Assembly (NCBI GenBank): GCA_002371345.1
Contig: DFHY01000018.1
Span: 1 to 8,481 of the forward strand
Direction: 5' to 3'
DNA: 8,481 bases
DNA from: Lachnospiraceae bacterium UBA3711
Lineage (GTDB): Bacteria > Bacillota > Clostridia > Lachnospirales > Lachnospiraceae
Below the pieces are notes generated by a model. It ran no database searches, was not told the origin of the DNA, and saw nothing but the letters and a program-made list of their open reading frames with translations. Shown one piece after another: positions 1 to 6,139 of this stretch (the stretch's first letter is position 1; every line of letters starts with the position of its first letter). The position numbers and the translations under genes were made by a program.

Positions 1-458
1 ACCTGGTTCCAGTAGGTGCTTGATGCCACAGGCATGGCACTTATCGTAAAGTATTTGTTCAGCACATCGAAGCTCGCAGTGTTCCCTCCTCTGCGGCAGC
101 TGACAACCGCGGCGCCGACCTTCATATGCTTTGAATAGGATGTGCTGTAGAACAGTCTGTCCATAAATGACAGGACGGTTCCGTTCGGCGATCCGTAGTA
201 AACAGGGCTTCCCACCACAAGGCCGTCTGCGCTCCCGAACTTTTCAGCGACCTCATTTACAGGATCGTCATCGAATACGCATTTTCCTAGTTTCGAACAT
301 CCTCCGCAGGAAATACACCCCCGGACAGCTTTGTTTCCGATATGGATCAGCTCGGTCTCGATGTTCTCTTCCTTGAAGACGTTCATCATCTCCTCCAAAG
401 CTGTCATGGTACATCCGTGCGGATGCGGGCTTCCGTTCAGTAAGATTACTTTTGCCAT
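1..458 (-). CDS. Flavodoxin-family / iron-sulfur flavoprotein-like oxidoreductase (C-terminus beyond window)
   Basis: Only the first 152 codons are present; the gene continues past the left edge. The product starts MAKVILLNGSPHPHGCT, a beta strand followed by the GSP-type phosphate loop that binds the FMN phosphate in NAD(P)H-dependent FMN reductases and flavodoxin-like proteins. Residues 48-60 carry C-x2-C-x2-C-x5-C (C48, C51, C54, C60), matching the compact cysteine motif that holds a [4Fe-4S] cluster in archaeal and clostridial iron-sulfur flavoproteins. A second conserved segment, GLVVGSPVYYGSPNGTV (about residues 79-95), is the usual flavin-contacting loop. The protein should be a soluble redox enzyme passing electrons between ferredoxin or NAD(P)H and an unknown acceptor; the physiological substrate cannot be told. 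The start is supported by GGAGGAA six bases upstream of the ATG. It is divergent from bioY and has its own promoter. Confidence 0.87.
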   Translation of the reverse strand, partial: MAKVILLNGSPHPHGCTMTALEEMMNVFKEENIETELIHIGNKAVRGCISCGGCSKLGKCVFDDDPVNEVAEKFGSADGLVVGSPVYYGSPNGTVLSFMDRLFYSTSYSKHMKVGAAVVSCRRGGNTASFDVLNKYFTISAMPVASSTYWNQ

Positions 459-512
459 AACTATTCCTCCTGATGCTGTATATGTGTTGATTCAGGTTTT
501 CTTTATCTGTAA

Positions 513-541
513 ATGATACATGATTCAGGCTTCTTTGTCGA
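513..541 (-). promoter_or_regulatory. Predicted sigma-A promoter of the flavoprotein gene
   Basis: Read on the minus strand, a -35 box TCGACA (536-541) is followed after exactly 17 bases by a -10 box TATCAT (513-518); each matches the consensus at five of six positions. Transcription would start near 506, giving a leader of about 48 nt before the ATG at 458. The sequence TGATTCAGG occurs twice here (488-496 and 521-529), 33 bp apart, flanking the predicted start; whether it is an operator is unknown. Confidence 0.6.
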
Positions 542-588
542 TTGATGGGTTTCTCAACAGCTGCCTATGCCTTGATGGCCTAATGCAG

Positions 589-798
589 AGTCTGATTGCC
601 CAGCCTTGATGGTTTGTGCCTCTTCCAAACCACAGCCCACTTCGCCAGGCTAACCGCTAACTCCGACATAGGCGTCCGCGATATTCAGCGAACGATTTCT
701 TCATATCGCGGACGCCTTGTCTTCGTAAGCGGTGGATCCTGTCTCGTTCCTGCTGAATGGTTTGTCATAGGCACAAATCCATCTTCGGCTTAAGGACT
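589..798. repeat. Long imperfect fold-back element (about 210 nt) with a perfect 15-bp core stem
   Basis: The two halves of this stretch are complementary along their length. The core is a perfect 15-bp inverted repeat, 670-684 with 703-717 (arm AGGCGTCCGCGATAT), around an 18-nt loop. Moving outwards, further arms pair in register: GACA 665-668/718-721, ACCGCT 653-658/728-733, CAGG 646-649/738-741, CAGC 633-636/752-755, CAAACCA 626-632/758-764, a 13-bp arm 608-620/770-783 with one bulged base, AGCC 602-605/787-790, and AGTC 589-592/795-798. That makes roughly 60 base pairs found by eye. It contains no convincing gene and lies between two divergent promoters, so it is not an ordinary terminator. 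It could be a structured RNA gene, a MITE-like element or an old inverted duplication. No flanking target-site duplication or dedicated promoter was recognised. Confidence 0.7.
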
Positions 799-906
799 GA
801 CATCTACACATGTAATATCGTGGGCAGCACACCTCTGTCCATCTGCAAAAAATGGTGCGAATTGATCTGGGGCAGTGAGATATTTTTTTACCTGAATTTC
901 GGATCT
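799..906. other. Intergenic stretch without recognised feature
   Basis: This is the rest of the divergent intergenic region between the fold-back element and the palindrome array. It holds a run of seven T at 884-890 and no open reading frame with a ribosome binding site. Nothing specific was recognised. Confidence 0.5.
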
Positions 907-1009
907 GATTTTGTTAACATAATCGCGGAATCGAGATTACGTTAACATAATCGCGGAATCGAGATTACGTTAACATAATCACCGAATCGGGAATTACGTT
1001 AACCTGATC
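907..1009. repeat. Tandem array of four near-palindromic GTTAAC-centred sites upstream of bioY
   Basis: The sequence has a 28-bp period: units at 913-940 and 941-968 are identical, 969-997 is a diverged 29-bp unit, and a fourth begins at 998. Re-phased, each junction is an 18-bp near-palindrome of the form GATTACGTTAACATAATC (935-952 and 963-980), with variants at 907-924 and 992-1009. The central GTTAAC is self-complementary and the flanks GATTA/TAATC mirror each other. Site centres lie 28, 28 and 29 bp apart, and the last site is immediately upstream of the bioY -35 box. The palindrome, regular spacing and promoter position suggest binding sites for a dimeric regulator. The regulator is not identified in the window. 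Confidence 0.75.
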
Positions 1010-1028
1010 ACCGAACCCAGTTGACATT
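996..1028. promoter_or_regulatory. Possible BirA-type biotin operator overlapping the bioY -35 box
   Basis: A left half-site GTTAACC (998-1004) and a right half-site AGTTGACA (1019-1026) are inverted relative to each other with 14 bases between. As I recall it, the BirA operator of Gram-positive bacteria has TTGTTAACC-like half-sites in inverted orientation with a spacer of about 14-16 bases. The right half-site contains the -35 hexamer itself, so binding would block RNA polymerase. This fits biotin-dependent repression of a biotin transporter. The half-sites are imperfect and one also belongs to the palindrome array, so the assignment is tentative. Confidence 0.45.
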
Positions 1029-1049
1029 ATATTGTCCATGTGATACATT
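1021..1049 (+). promoter_or_regulatory. Predicted sigma-A promoter of bioY
   Basis: A perfect -35 hexamer TTGACA (1021-1026) is followed after 17 bases by TACATT (1044-1049). A TGA directly before the -10 box provides the extended -10 TGn element. Transcription would start near 1056, leaving a leader of about 190 nt before the bioY ATG. Confidence 0.7.
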
Positions 1050-1152
1050 CACTCAGGCTTTATGCACTTAATGTCTTGTCAGATGTTCCGAATAGCAGTT
1101 GTGCGAATGCTGCGTGTGTTGCGGACAGACAGGGGTGCAGGCAGACGTAAAA

Positions 1153-1222
1153 GCTTACGAAGCGCATATAAATCAGTGTTTCGTAAGTGCGTCATTCGCA
1201 AAATAATTGGCAGTTAGTGCCA
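1153..1222 (+). promoter_or_regulatory. Hairpin cluster in the bioY leader
   Basis: Three consecutive hairpins lie between the promoter and the bioY ribosome binding site. The first pairs GCTTACGAA (1153-1161) with TTCGTAAGT (1180-1188) and can extend four pairs inwards around a 10-nt loop. The second pairs TGCG with CGCA (1188-1200) around five bases. The third pairs TGGCA with TGCCA (1208-1222), 12 bases before the AGGAGG. None is followed by a U-run, so no intrinsic terminator is seen. They may only stabilise the leader, or they may control access to the ribosome binding site. No known riboswitch was recognised. Confidence 0.4.
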
Positions 1223-1246
1223 TTGCATATTCACAGGAGGTTCAAT

Positions 1247-1819
1247 ATGGCTTCATCAACTGCAGGAGCGGCAAGGAGCAGCCGCAGCGTTACCTATGAT
1301 ATCGTATACGTCGGGCTGTTTGCCGTTCTTATCGCGATCTGTTCGTGGATATCTATTCCTGCCACAGTTCCGTTCACCCTTCAGACGATGGGTGTCTTCC
1401 TTGCGGTGTCGATCCTCGGCGGAAGGCGCGGGACTCTCAGCGTCCTCGTATACATCCTGCTGGGTGCCGTCGGCATTCCGGTGTTCGCCGGATTCACAGG
1501 AGGAATAGGAATCCTGCTCGGCAATACAGGCGGGTATATCATCGGTTTCCTACTCTCAGCGCTTGCCATGTGGGGCATTGAGAAGCTTGCCGGAAACGGC
1601 TGGGGCGTGCAGCTGGTCTCCATGCTTATCGGACTTCTTATCTGCTACGCCTTCGGAACGGTCTGGTTCATGGTCGTGTACACCAGGGGGAACGGCCCTG
1701 TCTCACTTGCGGCCGTCCTCGGCTGGTGCGTGATCCCGTTCATCATTCCGGATCTCATCAAGATCGCCATTGCCATGCTTATCGGACCGAGGATCAGGAA
1801 GTATGCCAATATTCATTGA
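1247..1819 (+). CDS. bioY: Biotin ECF transporter substrate-binding (S) component BioY
   Basis: BioY is the membrane protein that captures biotin for uptake by an energy-coupling-factor transporter; the ATPase (A) and T subunits are not in this window. The 190-residue product has the family's usual length and is mostly hydrophobic, with about six membrane segments. The family signature is clear: GGRRGTLSVLVYILLGAVG (58-76), then GIPVFAGFTGGIGILLGNTGG around 76-96, and near the C-terminus IPDLIKIAIAMLIG with the conserved Asp and Lys. The ATG at 1247 is chosen because AGGAGG (1235-1240) lies six bases upstream. The ATG at 1187, in the same frame, would add 20 polar residues, lacks a ribosome binding site and lies in a leader hairpin. 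The gene is divergent from the flavoprotein gene and followed directly by the DUF1284 gene. Biotin-responsive control is suggested by the operator-like sites at the promoter. Confidence 0.95.
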   Translation: MASSTAGAARSSRSVTYDIVYVGLFAVLIAICSWISIPATVPFTLQTMGVFLAVSILGGRRGTLSVLVYILLGAVGIPVFAGFTGGIGILLGNTGGYIIGFLLSALAMWGIEKLAGNGWGVQLVSMLIGLLICYAFGTVWFMVVYTRGNGPVSLAAVLGWCVIPFIIPDLIKIAIAMLIGPRIRKYANIH

Positions 1820-2369
1820 CGAAAACTGCCTGTGGGCGAATCTGGAGAGTTGTATGCAATTACGCAATGATGTAATGTCCGAAAGCCCTGACGTTGAGCC
1901 AGGCTTGCCTGCCACAGGCAAAGATGTTCCGGATGTCCGCTGGAAGTCCGCTAAATGCCGGCCAAAGCGCAGCGAAGAGGCTGACCCATCGGACAGGATA
2001 TTCCCTGTACCGCTTCATCCGCATCATGGGCTGTGCTTTTCCTTCTTCCGGGGGAAGGGTTACTCAGAAGAGTTTACTGAGAACATGCGCCGGCTGCTGA
2101 TGCACCTCATCGAAAATGACCCATATGTCATGATGACACTTCGCCCTGATCCTGTGTGCGGCGCATGTCCCAACAATCAAAACGGTGCATGCATATCTAA
2201 TGAAAAGATCATAAAATATGACCGCGCAGTGCTCTCTCTGTGCGGTCTTGAAGAAGGAGATATCCTCCCGTTCAGTTCATTTATCCATCTTGTACAGATT
2301 CATATCCTGGACGCGGGAAAGCGCCGGGATGTGTGCGGTGACTGCGAGTGGGACGGGCTGTGTAATTAA
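1803..2369 (+). CDS. DUF1284 domain protein, Cys-rich, probably metal or Fe-S binding
   Basis: The C-terminal two-thirds (about residues 69-188) is a DUF1284 domain, of unknown function. It begins PLHPHHGLCF, runs through RGKGYSEEFTENMRRLL, and carries conserved cysteines in CGACPNNQNGAC (C119, C122, C130) and CGDCEWDGLC (C178, C181, C187). The His-His and Cys-x2-Cys pattern suggests an iron-sulfur or zinc site; this is inference. The first 65 or so residues have no recognised homology and are polar and Pro-rich, longer than usual for the family. The start is uncertain. ATG 1803 (used here) overlaps bioY by 17 bases and has GAGGA nine bases upstream. ATG 1770 has no ribosome binding site. ATG 1854 has GGAGAG four bases upstream, and ATG 1875 is also in frame. 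Overlap with bioY implies co-transcription and coupled translation. Its stop codon overlaps that of the convergent pfkB-family gene. Confidence 0.88.
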   Translation: MPIFIDENCLWANLESCMQLRNDVMSESPDVEPGLPATGKDVPDVRWKSAKCRPKRSEEADPSDRIFPVPLHPHHGLCFSFFRGKGYSEEFTENMRRLLMHLIENDPYVMMTLRPDPVCGACPNNQNGACISNEKIIKYDRAVLSLCGLEEGDILPFSSFIHLVQIHILDAGKRRDVCGDCEWDGLCN

Positions 2370-3310
2370 GACAAACCCTTTCTCTCAAGCCCGAATTCCT
2401 CAGGAAGGAATCTCGGGCATACATTTTCCTTCGTAGCGATTACGGAGGCCGCCAGCCTGGTGCCGATCATGCAGGCTTCACTCAGGTTCTTTCCATATGT
2501 CAGTCCGATCGCGACTCCGGCAAAAAACGCGTCGCCTGCCCCGGTAGTATCAATCACCTCCGTCTCGATAGCCGGGCAGTACCCCGACTCACCGTCCTGC
2601 TGCGCGTATACCGCGCCGCGGCTTCCGAGTGTGACAATCATCCGGGGGATCTGAGCCGAGGCTATCCTGCATGTCAGAATCTCTCTCAGTTCATCCGGGC
2701 TCATGTCGTCATAGTTCTCTGAGAAAAGTATTCCCGCCTCCTGCACATTGCAGACAATGCACCCGGTCTTCTTCAGAAGGTCGCGTCTCTCCATCGCGAT
2801 CGACATGTTCGAGACCACCGCGTATATCTCCTTGTTCCAGGCTTCGGCAAGTGAAAAAACCTTCTTCAGGATCTGCGGATCCATATCTATCTCAACGATT
2901 ATACTGTCGGCCCGGCTGAAGATTTCGTCCCCGTGCTCCTCAAGGGTATTACGAATCTCGCTGAGGTCAGGTCTCTTGGAGATCGACCCTACGACATCAC
3001 CGTTGTTGTCAAATATAGCCAGCCAGGTTCCGAGCCCGTCATCGGTACGGCGGATGTAATCAGTATTGACCCTGTGTCTGTTCAGCTTGTCAATCACATC
3101 CGTGCTTATTCCGCTGCGGTCCACAACACTGATAAATGTCGGCTCCAGCTCCACGTTCGCTATGTCCTCCGCCACATTCCGGCTGACCCCTCCGTGTACC
3201 TGCAGTACACGGCCGGCATTTCTTCCGCCCGGGAAATACTGCGCGTTGGGATATCCCTTGATATCGACGAATACCGCTCCCATGACTACGATCCCGATGC
3301 TCTGTGACAT
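2366..3310 (-). CDS. PfkB/ribokinase-family kinase, possibly pseudouridine kinase-like
   Basis: The 314-residue product is a complete cytosolic PfkB-family kinase, which phosphorylates a sugar or nucleoside hydroxyl with ATP. The N-terminal glycine motif is HGGVSRNVAEDIA (39-51). NVQEAG (188-193) supplies the N-x-x-E metal-binding motif, TLGSRGA (227-233) is the nucleotide-contacting loop, and DTTGAGDAFFAGV (254-266) contains the anion hole and catalytic base D260. The start MGAVFVDIKGY, the GGVSRN form of the first motif and the IFDNNGDVVGSI segment resemble PsuK (YeiC), the pseudouridine kinase. However, no psuG glycosidase gene lies beside it, so the substrate is left open. The start is supported by AGGGAGG six bases upstream. 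It follows the serine dehydratase gene by 56 bases and is probably last in the operon. Its TAA overlaps the TAA of the opposing DUF1284 gene within TTAA, leaving no room for a terminator between them. Confidence 0.93.
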   Translation of the reverse strand: MSQSIGIVVMGAVFVDIKGYPNAQYFPGGRNAGRVLQVHGGVSRNVAEDIANVELEPTFISVVDRSGISTDVIDKLNRHRVNTDYIRRTDDGLGTWLAIFDNNGDVVGSISKRPDLSEIRNTLEEHGDEIFSRADSIIVEIDMDPQILKKVFSLAEAWNKEIYAVVSNMSIAMERRDLLKKTGCIVCNVQEAGILFSENYDDMSPDELREILTCRIASAQIPRMIVTLGSRGAVYAQQDGESGYCPAIETEVIDTTGAGDAFFAGVAIGLTYGKNLSEACMIGTRLAASVIATKENVCPRFLPEEFGLERKGLS

Positions 3311-3366
3311 ATAAAGCCTCCCTTCAGGTCTTTCAACGAACTGTACCCCTTATAGCCGATTGTGCT

Positions 3367-4584
3367 TCACTGCTCGTTTCTGCGCCCGTACATCTTCGCC
3401 AGGCCTCCCTCCGACGTCTCGAGGAAACGCTTATTCATGCTTATACCGGTCTCGTACATAGTCCTGACAGCAATATCAAAAGAGATTCTCTGAGTATCCG
3501 ACAGGAAGTATGAGAGGTTGCAGGCATTCATCGCGCGCATGGCGGCAACAGCGTTGCGCTCGATACACGGAACCTGTACCATGCCGAGGATCGGATCGCA
3601 GGTCAGTCCCAGATGATGCTCCAGCGCGATCTCCGCCGCATATTGGATCTGGTTCGTCGACAGGCCGAACAGGTAGTCAAGCCCTGCCGCCGCCATAGCG
3701 CAGGCGGACCCGATCTCTGCCTGACATCCCGCCTCGGCTCCGGAGACGGATGCATTTTTCTTGATCAGAGTCCCGAACAGCCCCGCTACCTCAAGCCCTG
3801 AGATCATCTGCTCATCTGTCAGCTTCCTGATCTTCTGTACATACTGAAAAGCAGCAGGAACCACTCCGCACGAGCCGCATGTCGGAGCCGTCACCACGGT
3901 TCCGCAGTCCGCGTTCTGCTCACTCACAGCAAATGCGTATGCCGATATAAGCCGGCATTCCCGGATCTGAGGATGATCATGCTCCGGATGAAAGTCGAAG
4001 AGTTTTTTCGCTTTCCTCTCAACCTTGAGCGGTCCGGGCAGAAGCCCTTCAGCCTCAAGTCCCTCCCGGGTCGTCTTCTTCATCTGCTTCCATACAGTTC
4101 TCAGATAGCCGCGAATCTCATCTCCCTCCGTCAGCTCCACATACTCCGCCAGGTCAAGGCTGCGGAACTGGCAAAACTCAATAACCTCCGCAAAAGAGTT
4201 CTCAGGATAAACATCCTCGCCGGAAGTATCATCCGGCCTTCCTTCGATCCGGATGTCGCCGCCTCCGACAGACAGAGCGCGCATAACATCGGTTTCCTGA
4301 CCGTCTCTGACCACACAGAAGTCCATTGTGTTGGGGTGCGTGACTCCCTCAGGCGTTTCGTTGCAGAAGATCACTTCCGTAGGGACAGGAGCAAGTGTCT
4401 CGTAGAGCACCCTGTCCGTGCCATGTCCTTTCCCGGTCTTGCAGAGCGATCCGTAGAGCCTGACACGGTAGGCCCCGGCATCAGGATGCTCCTCCCTGTA
4501 TATTCGCGCAGCCTTCTCAGGTCCCATTGTGTGGGAGCTTGACGGGCCGCGTCCGATCTTGAAAACTTCCCTGATTGATTTCAT
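3367..4584 (-). CDS. sdaA: L-serine ammonia-lyase, iron-sulfur-dependent, single-chain
   Basis: This enzyme deaminates L-serine to pyruvate and ammonia using a [4Fe-4S] cluster. The N-terminal half is the beta domain, opening with FKIGRGPSSSHTMGP (8-22), the serine-binding signature. The C-terminal half (from about 200) is the alpha domain, with TAPTCGSCGVVPA (232-244), GAEAGCQAEIG (282-292) and HHLGLTCDPILG (323-334). C287, C329 and C340 have the same 42- and 11-residue spacing as the three cluster ligands of the Legionella enzyme (C343, C385, C396). At 405 residues it is shorter than the roughly 455 of the E. coli type. C236 and C239 replace the more usual Asn and Ala of TAPTNGAAG, and there is no C-terminal cysteine tail, so cluster or autoinhibition details may differ. 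AAAGGAG six bases before the start lies inside the end of the upstream methyltransferase gene, whose stop is separated from this ATG by one base, indicating translational coupling. Confidence 0.95.
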   Translation of the reverse strand: MKSIREVFKIGRGPSSSHTMGPEKAARIYREEHPDAGAYRVRLYGSLCKTGKGHGTDRVLYETLAPVPTEVIFCNETPEGVTHPNTMDFCVVRDGQETDVMRALSVGGGDIRIEGRPDDTSGEDVYPENSFAEVIEFCQFRSLDLAEYVELTEGDEIRGYLRTVWKQMKKTTREGLEAEGLLPGPLKVERKAKKLFDFHPEHDHPQIRECRLISAYAFAVSEQNADCGTVVTAPTCGSCGVVPAAFQYVQKIRKLTDEQMISGLEVAGLFGTLIKKNASVSGAEAGCQAEIGSACAMAAAGLDYLFGLSTNQIQYAAEIALEHHLGLTCDPILGMVQVPCIERNAVAAMRAMNACNLSYFLSDTQRISFDIAVRTMYETGISMNKRFLETSEGGLAKMYGRRNEQ

Positions 4585-4585
4585 T

Positions 4586-6139
4586 TTAAGCTCCTTTCCG
4601 CCATCCTGCCGGAATATGATTCTTCAGAACCCCATTTATAAGCTTTCCCCATCCGACCGGCCATCTGTCGGCGCACACCAGACGCCATCCGTTCTCTCCG
4701 CCGGTCTCCAGCCTGACAGTCTCGCCCCTGAGAAATGACTGCAGCCTCTTGTCTTCCGAAGACATATATACGCGGACACCGTCATCTGCGGGCAAGTCAT
4801 CATTTAGCGCAGCGCGGCAGAGTGTATTCCCGGGTTCACACAGCGGCTTTGCTTCCTGCCCAAACGCCATCGCAAGTTTCCGTGACGGTTCAAGCGCCAT
4901 CGCAAGCTCCTGAGAAGGCTCAAACCGCTTCTTCTTCAGATCTCCTATATACAGTCCTGCCCGCAGGAACTTCAGTCCCTTAATATCGGGACAGTCCTCA
5001 GGCATGAGGTACACTCTGCCATCCTTTACAACGCATCGGTCTATATCGATATTAATCCCGGGCGCGTATTTGGAAGCGAACTGCGCAATCAGCTGATAAT
5101 CGCCCCTTGAAATATCGATGTTCTTCGAACCATCCGCTGAGCGCTTATCAGCCGCCCTCTTCCTGTCTGAATGTTTCTCGCCCGCGCGCTTACGAAGAAG
5201 CGCGATGAAGTGCCCTTCACCACCTGATCTGTGCGGCCAGATCCTGACCGCGCCTCTGGTGTCAGCATGCGCATAACCGGAAGTATCATATCCCTTCCCT
5301 GCCAGCTCCTCCATGGAAAATGCGCGCGCGAAGGATTCTCTTCCACCGCCGCACGGTATCTCAACCAGCTCCATGCAGTCCCTGCAAGTGAGAAGATGCG
5401 CGATCACCAGCTCATTCTCATCGGGTTCGAATGTGCAGGTCGAGTAGACCATATATCCGCCTGGCCTGAGCATATCAGACGCCTGAAGTATTATCTCCTT
5501 CTGCACCTCCGAGCATTCCCTGACCTTATCCGGATACCATGCCCTGGCAGCCTCGCAGTCCTTGCGGAACATCCCCTCGCCTGAGCATGGCGCGTCCACG
5601 AGCACCCCGTCGAAATACTCCGGGAACCTTTCGAGAAGCCTTGCCGGAGTTTCATTGGAAACTACACAGTTTCTGATCCCGAACAGCTCGATATTGCGCT
5701 CCAGAGCCCGGGCTCTTGACGAAGATATCTCGTTGGCAACAAGCCCCCCCTCTCCCCCGAGCCTTGCTCCGAGTTCTGTAGCCTTGCCTCCCGGAGCGGC
5801 GCACAGATCCAGAACTCTGTCTCCGGGTGATACCGGAAGAACAGCGGCAGGGACCATAGCGCTCGGCTCCTGAAGATAATAAACACCGGCTCTGTACCAT
5901 GGGTGTTGCCCCGGCTGGTCACGGTAATCTATATAGAATCCGTTTTCAGTCCACGGTACTCTCCGGACCGGAAAGGGAGCGTCCTTTTCAAACTCATCGG
6001 CCGTCATCTTCAGCCGGTTCACACGAAGCGCATTTTTACGCCCTTCTGAAAATGAATTCAGGAAAGCTCCATATTCGTCGGCCAGCAGCCTCTTCATGTT
6101 TTCAAGAAATGCTTCCGGCAGGTTGTGCTGGTTGTCCAT
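4586..6139 (-). CDS. RsmF-like (NOL1/NOP2/Sun family) rRNA cytosine-C5 methyltransferase
   Basis: The enzyme transfers a methyl group from S-adenosylmethionine to C5 of a cytosine, most likely in 16S rRNA. An N-terminal RNA-recognition part (about 1-100) is followed by the Rossmann methyltransferase core. Motif I VLDLCAAPGGKAT (109-121) binds the cofactor, motif IV VDAPCSGEGMF (181-191) carries C185, and motif VI YSTCTFEPDENE (232-243) carries the catalytic nucleophile C235. The C-terminus has the RsmF-type RNA-binding domain, ending RWPVGWGKLINGVLKNHIPAGW. The length of 517 residues exceeds the usual 450-470. Part of the excess is a basic linker (about 316-345); part is a tandem duplication, EPSQELAMAL-EPSRKLAMAF (407-426). 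GGAGAG lies six bases before the ATG. The gene is the second complete one in the operon. The exact target base cannot be read from sequence. Confidence 0.93.
   Translation of the reverse strand: MDNQHNLPEAFLENMKRLLADEYGAFLNSFSEGRKNALRVNRLKMTADEFEKDAPFPVRRVPWTENGFYIDYRDQPGQHPWYRAGVYYLQEPSAMVPAAVLPVSPGDRVLDLCAAPGGKATELGARLGGEGGLVANEISSSRARALERNIELFGIRNCVVSNETPARLLERFPEYFDGVLVDAPCSGEGMFRKDCEAARAWYPDKVRECSEVQKEIILQASDMLRPGGYMVYSTCTFEPDENELVIAHLLTCRDCMELVEIPCGGGRESFARAFSMEELAGKGYDTSGYAHADTRGAVRIWPHRSGGEGHFIALLRKRAGEKHSDRKRAADKRSADGSKNIDISRGDYQLIAQFASKYAPGINIDIDRCVVKDGRVYLMPEDCPDIKGLKFLRAGLYIGDLKKKRFEPSQELAMALEPSRKLAMAFGQEAKPLCEPGNTLCRAALNDDLPADDGVRVYMSSEDKRLQSFLRGETVRLETGGENGWRLVCADRWPVGWGKLINGVLKNHIPAGWRKGA
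4862..4921. repeat. 30-bp in-frame tandem repeat inside the rRNA methyltransferase gene
   Basis: Two adjacent 30-bp units (4862-4891 and 4892-4921) agree at about 23 of 30 positions and encode EPSRKLAMAF and EPSQELAMAL. Family members that I recall have one such segment (FEPSHALALAL-like), so this looks like a local duplication that kept the frame. Confidence 0.75.

Noticed and set aside
596..793. 65-codon open frame on the plus strand
   Set aside because: It coincides almost exactly with the fold-back, has no ribosome binding site and its product resembles nothing; the openness is incidental.
907..1009. CRISPR array from the 28-bp repeats
   Set aside because: The units are directly adjacent with no unique spacers, and the degenerate edges and promoter position fit a tandem operator-like array.
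1187..1246. Upstream start for bioY adding 20 residues
   Set aside because: It has no ribosome binding site, lies within a leader hairpin and adds polar residues not expected in BioY, whereas the ATG at 1247 has AGGAGG at ideal spacing.
1770..1802. Upstream start for the DUF1284 protein
   Set aside because: It lies deeper inside bioY without a ribosome binding site; the next in-frame ATG at 1803 has GAGGA upstream.
3973..4542. 189-codon plus-strand open frame opposite the serine dehydratase gene
   Set aside because: It is antisense to a gene with unambiguous family motifs and has no family resemblance of its own.
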